64,000 nucleotides of DNA from Dicyema japonicum. Lineage: Eukaryota; Dicyemida; Rhombozoa; Dicyemidae. Below the pieces are notes generated by a model. The model had not been told where the DNA came from. It saw only the letters and a list, made by a program, of their open reading frames with translations, and did no database searches. The position numbers and the translations under genes are program-made. The stretch is taken from NCBI GenBank assembly GCA_011109175.1, contig RDEW01000002.1, positions 1,058,676 through 1,122,675 of the forward strand, written 5' to 3'. Positions 22,741-33,465 of the stretch are shown here, one piece after another; position 1 is the first letter of the stretch; every line of letters begins with the position of its first letter.

Positions 22741-25085
22741 CGTGGCTGTTCCCTCTCAGAATTTGAGCGAAATTCGCTCAAACAGCCAGCGGCGTTCACG
22801 GAGATCTCCAGTGCATGAAGTGATCCGGTTTCCAAGAAGTCCAAAAAACTCTAGTGTAGAGGGGGAGTAGGATCCGGAAGTCTCCATAGCAAGGGGAACA
22901 AATTGGAAATTATCAAGAAGGTCGCCGTATTTTTCGAGTTTGGCCTTCTCCGCCTTGACGGCTGCAGAGCAGGCCTTTGAAGCGCACTCGTGAATATTGT
23001 TCGGGCGAACGTGTCTGTACATGTCAAGTCCCAAACAAGTGGTTTCCCGGCCTCAAAGGGAAATATGGTCAGCCCGTCCGGTTGTTTCCCGTCACTTCTG
23101 CATAACCCGACCAGTTCAAGAATGGCCGAGTATCCAGAAGCATCCAATGCTCGCTTGACAATCTCATTCAGAGCCTTGTACCTTGGAGATCTGCCAGCGC
23201 TACCTCTGGCAGGCCATAGCAGTCTATCAGGATGCCACATCGGCACGGGTGAGGTATACATACTTTCAGTCCCAGCCGCAGAGAGATACAACTTCTAACG
23301 CATTTATTATCCAGAAAAGTGCCCAGAGCTCCGTTGGCATGGCGTTTAGCCAAGCTCCGCTCTCAGGGGAAGCCCCCGAAACAAACAAGCGCGTTGGTGC
23401 TGATTGGCTGATTCCAGTAGGAGTCCAAATGATTTCCAGCACAATAAATTGTCCAGGAGTCGCTGGCAGTCTTGTGAAGGAGGCAGGGGAAGGTTGGTGT
23501 CATTCCAGGCTTCTCGTGCGTGGATTATGTCTTGGTCAATTGAGAATTCGGGTAGGGAGTGTAGAATCTTCCTGACCAAAGGTTCGCAGGTCGTGAGTGA
23601 AGTACGACAGATGTGTAGGAAGTGAGACGTCCAAAGTACAACGGATTCCAAGACCCCCAAATCTAACTGGAGTGTAGCTTGCTTCCATGTAGCATCGTCG
23701 AATTTGACATTAAATATTTGTTCCGTCGAGCTGAGGAAAGACAAATCAAAATGCTCAAGCTGCTCCAATTGGGAATAGTACAGGGCTGTCTTGAGTAAAT
23801 AGGCGATCCTCTGAATGTTAAGACTTCTTTTCATGAGGAATAGTGCTCAGTGTGAGTCAAGTAGCTGTAATCTGTTAGCGATTCGCATAGTTGTTTTTTG
23901 TCAGGAGGACAGCTTCATCGCATTTAGTGATCGGGGATCCAAGAAAAATCAATTAGTTTTTAGGGGTCGAAATCTCACCAAGAAACAAGGAGTAAAATTT
24001 TGGAACAATTGAAGAGAAGTCATCGTCAGCAAGACCACAGTTTGTTACTGCACATTTCGTTGTATTCAACTTAAGACCCACCTCGGACAACGCGGGGATG
24101 AGTACTTCTAATCCTGGAAGACGTTTCCTGGGACCTCCTAAGACAGCGTCATCGAGGTACCAGATGTTGAGTGGGCATCAGAGAGCTTCGTAATCCTCTC
24201 AATTCAGAGGGAGAAAGCAGTGGTCCGAGGGGGTCGCCCGTTGAACACCTGAGACTATGGAACCATGAAATCCCCGTGCAATAAAAATGTAGGCTTTCCG
24301 TATGAATAATTGACCAGTTCAAATATGTATGGACATCTTTCTTTGCAGCATCCAGCATAATATGCCTATTAAAGTCTTGAATGCTGCGGTTCCTGAATGT
24401 CTGACGGAGTGAACGGCTGCCTCACATCCAAGACGAACTCCGACTCCAACTTGACTGGGAAGTAAGGATTTTGACAAGATTGACGTAGAAAATCTGAAGC
24501 AATCTTGGCTGCTAGTCTCCTGAAGGTGAATCCGACCGCGATCGGGCGGATTCCACCTCCCTTCTTGTCGACTGCAATCAGACTAGTCGAAAACAAGATA
24601 TGACGTATCAAATCAGGCAAATGTCCAGATAATATCCTGTTCATAAGAGGAGTGAGAAGGAGAGACGACATGCTTGGTCTCCAATAGTCGGTGAAATAAG
24701 GTCTTTAAGATGGCCGGGCCTTAACCCATCGAGATCTCTACTGTTGCTTGGTGCAAAGTTCCAAAACGCCGTGATGACATCCTCTGGCTACGTGGACAAA
24801 GGGGTCACTTTTGATAGGGGTGAACAGTGGCGTAGTCATTCGGAGAGGGTGGATGCTTCTCCAATAGAATCTTGTAAGTATCAGCGGTTGGATTGCGTGG
24901 TCCTCCTGAGAGTGAGAGGGCCTTCAATGTAGAACGGATTCCTCCTTCAAGCAACTTCGATCGTACGGTCCTTCTTAGGCGAAAAATCTGCATTTCCCGA
25001 GTTGAACTCAGAGTCTCAGTTGAACGGATGCAAATGGACGGGAGGTCCGTAAAGTTAGTTCCATTATGAGAGATGCCAGCAGTTA
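22741..25085 (-). pseudogene. Family B LINE copy, longest RT region
   Basis: Read from 25085 to 22741 (minus): an RT fingers/palm segment (24369-24671) with GGGIRPIAVGFTFRRLAAKI; the RT core continuing at 24150-24360; the thumb (about 23346-23834) with VKFDDATWKQATLQLDLG; then the endonuclease with LCRSDGKQPDGLTIFPFE and VWDLTCTDTFA; and the terminal LRERRWLFERISLKF block at about 22760-22830. The order defines family B: an RT followed by a C-terminal restriction-like endonuclease, as in the R2/NeSL/CRE group. Many frame breaks. It is convergent and almost abutting the + copy. Confidence 0.75.
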
Positions 25086-25089
25086 ACTG

Positions 25090-26580
25090 CTAGTTTTTGC
25101 GTTTTCATCACAAAATAAAAATATAGGAAAAATATCTTTAAAGTACACATGAGGCCTACATGTTTTGTAGGAAACCACGTTTCTCTAATGCTCCTAATGC
25201 GTTCACATAACCACCCCTATTTTATGATACAGAAACGTGGGAATGTCTAAAAAAGGGTTTTAAGAGAATTGAAGAATATCAAAGAATCACTTGAGGAAAA
25301 CGTAGATATCATTGTCCTAAGGATATTTATACGAGACCCTTTACAAACAAATCCAATAAGTAGGAAGCAATAAGTTCACACTGTTTTGACATTCTCTGGA
25401 TGTGACACTATGGAAAGTTATTATGGAGGACTTTTTCAACCAAAATGGCTTTCGTTGAAGAGGGAGAATTGCATTTCCTCTCTGTTAAAATAGGGATTAT
25501 GGACGAATTGGAGAACAACTGAAGACACTGGAGCAAGGAGAAAGGTTGGATGGAAGAAACTAAAAAAGACAATATGGAATAAGTCACAAGCGAAATTCAA
25601 ATTATTCACATGGTTATGGGAAACGGGGGAGTGCTATTAATTATAGTGAGAGATATCTCAGTTTATTTATTTATCCCCAAGGTCCCTTCAAATAAAGGAA
25701 ACTTGTGGCTAACAAAAAGTAACTACCAGAGAAGTCAGTCAGGTGTATCTGTTGTGATACAGAACTATAAATACGGACCCGGACACCAGAAGTAAAAAGG
25801 CAGAAAGGGTAAAGTGGAAAAGCTCTCTTTTCAAATAGGCTTGTAAACCCTTGGATCAATCTTAAGTCACGTGAGATTTAACATCGTGGCGCACCCAATT
25901 TGAGGACTGAATGGCAAACAATGTGGATAACATATGGGATCACTCGTGGAAGCCTGATGTTGCGTGTTTAAGATGACTGTTGTGGAATTCATTATACGTT
26001 GGTGTGAAACTTGTAAACTTACTTAAGATGAAAGACAATTTTTTCAGCAGGAAGAAAACCACATGTGAATCGAGGATCCTCAGCTTCTCGGAGAGAGCGT
26101 AGAAGAGAGTTCTTAAAGGAATGGGGACTTCTCAGACCTTCGTCTCCAAAACAAGTCTCGAAGAGAGACTAATCACTCATGTCTTTGATCTTTGCTTTGA
26201 TAAACTATCTTCAAAAGATACGGCAACGAAAACAAATTTGATTGGAAAGAGATGCTGACAATCTCCGTTTTCGAAGTATTAAAAAAACAAACCAAAACCT
26301 CTCAAAAACGGAACAGTAACACGGAGGCACTCAAAAACAGAATAGTGGGAACCTCGATCGTAACGCTATCCAGACTCTGAAATATCGAACGAACGGCCGT
26401 TGCTCCTCCTTCCCCACGTGGACCCACCGCGAAAATTACCTCTAGCTTCTACGAGCTTACGCTAATTGAATTTTGCTTAAAAATTATAAATTATGATCAT
26501 AAATTTATCTATTTTTAATTAAATTATCTTTATAATTTTAATAATATTTCAAATAAAATATTTCCACGTTTAATTAAATT
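25090..26580. other. No gene recognised
   Basis: Short open frames only. No motif, tail or exon chain was verified. 26460-26580 is very AT-rich and precedes the nucleolin-like gene. Confidence 0.4.
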
Positions 26581-26589
26581 CTCGTGTAA

Positions 26590-27917
26590 ATGGTGGCTGT
26601 TAAAACTGACAAAAAGTCAATGAGTAAAACATTCTAATAATCTTAAGAAAATACTAGTAAATCTGAGAACTCAAAGAAAAATAAAAATATCCCCATAATG
26701 CCTGAGCCAGATTTGGACGAGAGTGACTCTGGTTCTGAGGAATCAATAGAAGTACCAATTCCCTCATGACATCGCAAAAGACGAAAAAACCAGATTTAGG
26801 GGAGTCAGCCAACAAAAGTAATATTAATAGTCATGTGTAGAACAAAAAGTGGAGGAGTCAGGTTTACTTACAAGTGGTTATTTTGATAGATGGCGAAAAT
26901 GAGGAGGAGGATTCCGGTTTGCTGTGTAATTATGCTAGATAATAATATGGAAGAGGAAACTGAGGACTCAGAAGAAGGAGAGGAGTCTGATAGTAATGTG
27001 GCGAAGAATGAGGAGTCTGAGGAGGTAGAGGATTCGGGTTTGTTAGTGAATATATCATAGATGTAAGTGAGGCTGTGGATATATCTGATAATGATAATGG
27101 TAGGATTACTTCTTTATTGCAGACTCTCCTGTCTCTGTGATGCTTGGGAACTTAGTTCCAGAACGAGTGATGAGGACATCAAGGATCTGCTCAAATCTGC
27201 CTCTGTTAAATACTCTAAACTGCAGAGGAAGGAAAGGTGTTAAGTTTGTTCATTTAAGGACTGCCACGTTGACTGTCCTAGCTGGGTCTCTCCAGAAAGT
27301 AATTGATTTGATCGGAACTTCATTAAGCGACAGAAAGTTGTCAGTCCTAGTCCCAGAAGGAGGACCTAAGGAGACATCTCCCCAAAATATGTCAAAGAAT
27401 TCTACTAGTGAAGAAAATTGCTGCGTGTTTGTAAAGAACCTTGACTATAAAACCACAAATGAGAGTCTTCAGGAAGCATTTGAAGGATCAGTGTCTGCTA
27501 GAGTCATTTTAGAAAGGGACACTGGGAGATCAAAGGGGTTGTGGGTTATTTGATGTCTTAGATTTGGATATGTTGACTTTGAGACAACAGAAGAGGCAAA
27601 ATATGCTATAGAGACCGTTAAAAGTGTGGATGGGAGGAATGTCTTTACTGACTTTGCCTCTGCACGTGGTTGTCCTCGGTGTGCTCATTGTAGGTTCTGG
27701 TGGTCCCAGGTCTAATGACAACAGGGGAGGATTTAGAGGTGGCCGTGGTGGTTTCAGAGGAGACCCTCGTGGTGATCGAGGAGGATTTAGAGGTGGTCGT
27801 GGTGGAAGAGGAGATTTTCGTGGTGGACGAGGAAGAGGATTTGGTGACTTCCGAGGGAGGGGAGATAGTTTTAGAGGTGGTCGAGGACAACCTAAACATT
27901 TTACCTTTGAAGAGTAA
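26590..27917 (+). CDS. Nucleolin-like protein (acidic, RRM, RGG)
   Basis: At least nine mini-introns: 26624-26647, 26752-26780, 26818-26840, 26862-26889, 26917-26938, 27038-27060, 27100-27122, 27538-27561 and 27669-27693 (22-29 nt). The product starts with a lysine-rich segment (MVAVKTDKKSM). Long acidic tracts follow (NEEEDSDNNMEEETEDSEEG), then an RRM whose RNP2 is CCVFVKNLDY and whose RNP1 (GFGYVDF) is rebuilt across the 27538-27561 intron. The end is an RGG/FRGG domain of about 70 residues. This is the nucleolin/Nsr1 architecture, acting in rRNA transcription and processing; only one RRM is clear. In 27123-27340 two readings are possible (one long open frame, or further introns), so that part is unsettled. 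Confidence 0.8.
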
Positions 27918-27919
27918 AG

Positions 27920-28520
27920 TGTAATTAATTTGATTATTGTTTTTGTTTTATTTCTGTCGCAAACATGACTTATTTGAGAGTGTAGGTGTTGCCCAGTCAC
28001 CTGGTACTCTAACAATGCTTTGGCTAACGAGATTATTGGGGTTGTCCTATGGGTTCTGGTAAATACATGCAATTGTGGGGAGATGGAATTATATTGGGAA
28101 GTAGGCAAATAAGGCCTTTACCCATAAATGAGTTGATTGTATGTAATGAAATGGGGATAACAATTGTGTAATTGTATAATGCGAGTTTGTGTCAGGGGAA
28201 ATCTTAAAGCATTTAAATGCTGTTGTTGTGGCACTAGAGGGTTTAACATGGTTATATCTTAAATGATATTTGAGTCTCCTTTTGATGTTGCTTGGGTTTC
28301 TTAATAAGACGTTACTGGAGAAGTAATAAATGGAGGTTAAGATTTGTAAGTGAAATTTAGGAACACGAACATTCCTATCTCAGACATGTGCCATCAATGA
28401 CTTAATGCTTAACTGTATTGTCAGATAAACAATTAACACGTCCTTGTGTGCTAAAAAACAAGATAAATGACCTTAATGAACTTATTATTGTCTACCCTGA
28501 CAAGACGACGCTCTCCACAA
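27920..28520. other. Nothing recognised
   Basis: 3' flank of the nucleolin-like gene. The long minus frame at 27530-28108 is only the antisense of the RGG repeats plus flank. Confidence 0.45.
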
Positions 28521-28529
28521 TTACGGATT

Positions 28530-30770
28530 GACTGAATTTCGAAAACTTGGACTTGACTGCTTCTTCTGCTCAGCTATTTCCGACTCTTTTGTATCCGATT
28601 GTCTACGGCTATTACCAGAACTGTGTCCGGAAATTCTGAATTACTATATCCCTCATACTATTCCATCCACCCGCGTGATGGAACATTCCCTGCTGAGGAC
28701 AACCTCCTGTTGTTTTTTAAATTCGATTCCTTATCCTGTTTATACGTTTCACTCGAATCTGCGGAGGAACAACAATGGACTAACCTTATGTTCTTTTCTT
28801 CCTGGTTCTTAAACTACCCGAATAGGGACCAGTAGAATCGAACTCTCTCATCTGTCATCAAGTATCGCTTTTTTTGTGTACTTTACCGTCTTCCAATCTT
28901 GTTGACAGTCCCATATTCCGAGGCATCGAAGTCAAATGATGCCCTCGTACTTTTGTGAACACAAAACGCCGGCCATGTGCTCTGAGCGGCTCTCTGCCAA
29001 CACCCTAAACATTGATGAGGCTCGTAAAGCTGCTAAAGTCTCTGGGAATATAGACGAGATAAGAAAACTTAACTCTGAATTCAAAAAGGCAGCCAGGAAG
29101 GATAAAGACTACTGGAGGTTACACTGCAAAAAATGGAAGATGACTATAAGAGAGGTCACACTAGGAATGCGTATTTACAACTGAAAAGATTACGAACCCC
29201 CTTTACGAAAATGATGGGCAAAATCAAGGACAAGGATGGTGTAGAATTGCTAGGCTAACAGAACATTCGAAATCACTGGGAGAATATACGAAAGTGTGTG
29301 CCCACCATATGAGTTGATGAAGCAACGTAGAGTGAGGGGCATAAAATCCTTGAGGAGGAATGCGTGTGGGTTACACGGCAATTAACGGGGAACAAGGTAC
29401 CGGGGATTGACAACATCTCAAACAAATTGTTGAAGGCTATACCAGTGACAGCTATCACCAGTCTATGTCAAAAAATTTGGGAAACTGGTATTTGGCCACG
29501 TGAGTGGAAAAGATCTATATTTATTCCAATACCGAAAAAAGGGGATAGCAAGGACTGTTCAAACTATTGTACAATAGCCTTAATTCCCCATGTCAGCAAA
29601 ATACTTATGGAGATAATACAACATCGTCTAATGCCGAAATGATTCTACCGGTGTCCAAGCAGGATTCAGGAAGGGACGAGGCACACATGACCATATAGCA
29701 AATGTCCGGTGGATTTTGATTCCGTTATACATGATAAGCTGTGGCCCGTTTTAAAAGAATTTGGGTTCGATGTCCATCTGATATTGCTTATCAATCTCTT
29801 TAGACCAAGAAGCTACTGTTAGAACAGTGTATGGAGATACCGATTGGTTCAAAATTTGTAAAGGAGTAAGACAAGGATGCTTATTATCTTCTATTCAATA
29901 TTTATGCCGAAGTGATCATGACTAAATTGGATACTGTATCAAATAACGGGATTAAAATTGGAGGCAGAAACATCAATAATTTGCGCTATGCTGACGATAC
30001 AACCTTACTGGCTGAAACAGAAAATGGCCTCAGGGAGTTGATTCTAAGATTCACAGAAGAGAGCGCCGTCTTTGGTTTATTGCTAAATATCAAGAAGACC
30101 AAAATTATGACTACTGCTAATAACGGAATAATAAAACTAAAAATTGGGAATGAGAAAATAGAGAGTTGCAATAATGTTGTCTTTCTGTGATGTCTAATTA
30201 ATCGGAATGGTGACGGAGGCTTGGAAATCATGAGGCGAATTGCCATGGGACGAGACACCTTCCAGAGAATGAATAGAATTTGGAAAAGCAAAAATATTTC
30301 TTAAGGACCAAATGCAGACTAGTTAATGCAATCGTGTTCCCGGTTTTTCTATACGGCGCAGAATCATGGATATTGAAAAAGGCGGATAGACGAAAAATTG
30401 ATGCTTTTGAGCTGTGGTGCTGGAGGAGGTTACTAAGAATCCCTTGGAATTCCAAAATAACAAATCGATGTACTCAAACGGGTGGAGACGGACATTTCGC
30501 TAGAAGGAAGAATCGTAAAACACAGAATGGCGTTCTTTGGGCATGTTGTCCGCTCTGATTCACTGGAAAAACCATTATGCTGAGCAATATTACTGGAAGA
30601 GAAGACCTGGCCGACCAGGACTCGGTGGCTATCCACGGTGGAAGACGTCACGGGAATGCTATATCAAGGCTAAATTGCAACGGATCGGGAAGAGTGGAGG
30701 AAACTCGTTCATGAAATCTCCAAGGGTCGGACACGACTTAATTGGACAACATAACATAATTTTGTAACAC
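28530..30770 (+). pseudogene. RTE-like LINE (family A) copy
   Basis: RT domain in three shifted frames: GNKVPGIDNISNKLLKAIP and FIPIPKKGDSKDCSNY at 29380-29580; NLRYADDTTLLAE (motif C) at 29978-30020; KTKIMTTANNG; and the thumb/C-terminal segment FPVFLYGAESW, then RRLLRIPW, at 30330-30450. It ends near GHVVRSDSLEKP. Five or more frameshifts. Confidence 0.75.
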
Positions 30771-30779
30771 TGACCCGGC

Positions 30780-31143
30780 AAAAGGACGCTCGAATTGCTT
30801 AAAGAAATGCATCCCAGTTCGCCGAAAGACCTACTTCATCTGCAGTTTTATCCGATCACAGAAGAATGGATGCAAGCAATCATCGGAGCGTTCAGCTACT
30901 GTAATGGAGGATTCCTTGTTTCCTAGCCACGCTAAGGGATATAGATGATGCCGAAGAAAATTGAAGGATAGTGACTTTACTATCTATGTCAAGATGTTTT
31001 CTTCTTTGGAGCAAACCTGGTAATTTTCCACAAGTTCAATGAAGGGGGTGTTTGTCTCATCGATTTCTGGAATTATTCCGCCGCTTATGATCGATAAGAC
31101 GTGGTTTCACTCTATTGCTTAGGAGTTGCGCCCGTTTCAAGTT
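30780..31143 (+). pseudogene. LINE RT fragment, 5' half, split by the MULE
   Basis: Reads GGVCLIDFWNYSAAYDR (RT motif A region) at about 31040-31090. The same coding flank appears to continue at 33261-33400 after the transposon. Confidence 0.5.
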
Positions 31144-31151
31144 GGTCATCC

Positions 31152-31430
31152 GGTTGTAGGAAAAAAAGTCAAGTGGAAAAAAGGTCAAGCGGAAAAAAAG
31201 TCAAGTCCGTAAGCGGAAAAAAAGTCAAGTTGTCTTTTTTTAGTATATATCCCATTTTTGTGATACTACTAGCATCTTTTAATTTTTAAAAATTTTTTCA
31301 ATACTTGACTTTTTTTCCATTTTTGAAAATTTTTCCCTTATAAATTTTCGAAATTTAGCGCAAAACGGAAAAAAAGTCAAGTCCGTTAACGAAATTACGG
31401 ACTTGACTTTTTTTCCGTTTATAAATTAAG
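31152..31430 (+). repeat. MULE left terminal inverted repeat
   Basis: Contains at least five GGAAAAAAAGTCAAG-type units, some as head-to-head palindromes (AAGTCAAGTCCGTTAACG...CGGACTTGACTT). A unique spacer AATTTTTAAAAATTTTTTCA is shared with the right repeat. Confidence 0.85.
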
Positions 31431-31748
31431 ATTTTTATTCATGATCGTTTCATTTTAAAGTAAGCGAGTTTAGAATAACAAATTATTTAAATAGTTAATT
31501 TTGGATAATGTTAATGAATTAAAATGTCCCGCCACAACTAAAACTACACGTGGTGGAAATAAATTCTAAAAATAAAACAGATTTTTTCTATTTTTAAAAT
31601 TTTTTAAAATGTTATAAACATATGATTTTTATTTAACGTGAATCAAGGGATTATTTAATGTGAATCAAAAGAATATTTAATATTCCATGCAATTGCTTTT
31701 AGGGCTTCTCCTACTGTTTTTTTCCGTCCTGGCGATCCAGACATATAT

Positions 31749-32591
31749 TTAAAAGTTTTTTTGTCCATCAATCGTTTTTTTATTTGTTCTTGTTGAAATT
31801 CTTTTTCCAAAGGAATCCTGGTCAATAATAGTTTTCGTCATTTTTTCTTCTTTTTGGAATGACGATATAATATTCCATATCGATGGATGACGATATCCCG
31901 TCAAATTGTATAATTTATTGTTCCACCCTTCACAATAGTTATTTGTTCTTTGTTTATTATTGAGTGTAGCTTCATACACATTCCATAAATTTGGAGGAAA
32001 CAATGGAGCAATGTGCTGTATTCTATCAGCTAAGGGGTTTTCTTGATCATTTAAGCAACGATAATAACCGCGAACATATGTTCTATCAAAATAATCTAAT
32101 ATATATTTTGGATCTGGAATATTTTCTGGCATATTATTCATTAGGAATTCTATTCCTTCTTCCATATCTTGAATGGGTAAAAACGCAAGAGCGTCTATCA
32201 TTGCGCAAAAAATGTTAAAATTAATATTTTCTTTATATTGTTTTACTAGATGCAATTCTTGAATTTTTCTCCAGGTTGACTGTCTTAGATGATAATAACA
32301 TCCTCTAATATGTATTCGTCTCCCAAATACTGCAAGGACAGCTCGAAATATCGAATCTTCAAAGTCTGCCATAATAGTTTCAAGACGAAATGGAATATCT
32401 CAAAGATCGAAAATATTTTTTGGAATATGTAGAGACAAGCGTTGATTCCTTAGTGTTCGCTTGAAAGAATCTGCAGAAGGGAGAATAATTCTGGTTGCTG
32501 TTTCACATTGAGACACAATTTTTGAATAGATTTGTAAGGGATTTTTTTGACTCGTTCTAGCAATAAGTTTTGCTTCGTTGCACAATTTCAT
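31749..32591 (-). pseudogene. MULE transposase, broken
   Basis: Two minus frames. 32400-32591 resembles the N-terminal region of FLYWCH-MULE transposases (AKLIARTSQKNPLQIYSKI and FKRTLRNQRL). 31749-32372 has the MULE domain: MADFEDSIFRAVLAVFG, RGCYYHLRQSTWRKI (GC-x-x-H-x-x-Q) and AMIDALAFLP. The frame breaks between 32372 and 32400, there is no FLYWCH finger, and the C-terminus is short. Inactive; movement would need an enzyme from elsewhere. Confidence 0.8.
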
Positions 32592-32759
32592 CAGTTTTAT
32601 TTGACTTTCGTCAAATTCGTGATTGTGAGAAATTCCTTCTTTGGGAAATTCAACTTAAAATCCGTATATTGATTAAGTCAAAAAGATTAAACCAAAGCGA
32701 AAAAGTCAAGGTCAAAAAGATTAAACCAAAGCGAAAAAAGTCAAGTCAATTTTATTATA

Positions 32760-32950
32760 TTAGGAATCCTTGGCCCCCAAGCAGATGAGTTGGTTCGTAA
32801 GATCGGCTCCATGATTCAAGCTGTGACCAAGGATCTGCGAGAGACTAGTTGGTTCCGAGAACGTATCTAGTTGGCTATTGTTAGGGGAAATAGCATGGCC
32901 ATTCAGATGCCTTAATTTAATTTTTATTCATTTGATAATAAAAAAAAATT
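32760..32950 (+). mobile_element. Family B LINE 3' end inside the MULE
   Basis: Encodes ADELVRKIGSMIQ, DLRETSWFRERI, one stop, then LAIVRGNSMAIQMP-stop, and a short UTR ending ATTTGATAATAAAAA. 5' truncated. The same 3' end occurs reversed at 50636-50705. Confidence 0.65.
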
Positions 32951-32989
32951 TTATTATTACCTTGAAATTCTTAAATTGATTTAGTCAAA

Positions 32990-33252
32990 GCGATTATACC
33001 AAAGCGGAAAAAAAGTCAAGTCCGTGATTTCGTTAGCGGACTTGACTTTTTTTCCATTTTGCGCTAAATTTCGAAAATTTATAAGGGAAAAATTTTCAAA
33101 AATAGAAAAAAGTCAAGCGGAAAAAAGTCAAGTATTGAAAAAATTTTTAAAAATTAAAAGATGCTAGTAGTATCACAAAAATGCGATATAAACTAAAAAA
33201 GGACGACTTGACTTTTTTTCCCCTTACGGACTTGACTTTTTTTCCGCACTCC
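32990..33252 (-). repeat. MULE right terminal inverted repeat
   Basis: Inverted copy of the left repeat over about 250 bp, including the GATACTACTAGCATCTTTTA spacer. It differs by a few substitutions and one extra AAAAAAGTCAAG unit. Confidence 0.85.
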
Positions 33253-33465
33253 GGTCATCCACCAAGGAAACTCGTTAGGATTTCCTTGCATTGGCTATCG
33301 ACGGCGTCTTATGTGATAAGAATCTTTCATTTGGTGGTACTGACGATTATTGATTGCTCATCCCCAACAGTGTGCATGTTGGTAAGTGATCCTCTTACGA
33401 GCGCCCAACTATGTATAAATTTATGTTTCCTAGTCAAAAGAATAAATGTATTTAATAATAAAAAA

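Larger units (their letters stand above)
31152..33252. mobile_element. Mutator-like (MULE) DNA transposon with long TIRs
   Basis: A 2,101-bp element. The 8-bp target duplication GGTCATCC flanks it at 31144-31151 and 33253-33260, within the 8-11 bp expected for MULEs. Termini read GGTTGTAGGAAAAAAAGTC (left) and, reversed, GGAGTGCGGAAAAAAAGTC (right). Terminal inverted repeats are about 250-280 bp (31152-31430 and 32990-33252) and contain repeated CGGAAAAAAAGTCAAGTCCG units in both orientations. Between them lie a broken transposase on the minus strand and an inserted family B LINE 3' end. It is inserted into an older LINE. Confidence 0.88.

Noticed and set aside
27530-28108. 192-codon minus-strand proline-rich frame
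   Set aside because: It is the antisense of the RGG repeats of the nucleolin-like gene plus 3' flank.
31101-33260. CRISPR-like array (repeated GGAAAAAAAGTCAAG)
   Set aside because: Units are inverted and irregularly spaced, confined to the TIRs of a eukaryotic MULE transposon; there are no uniform spacers.
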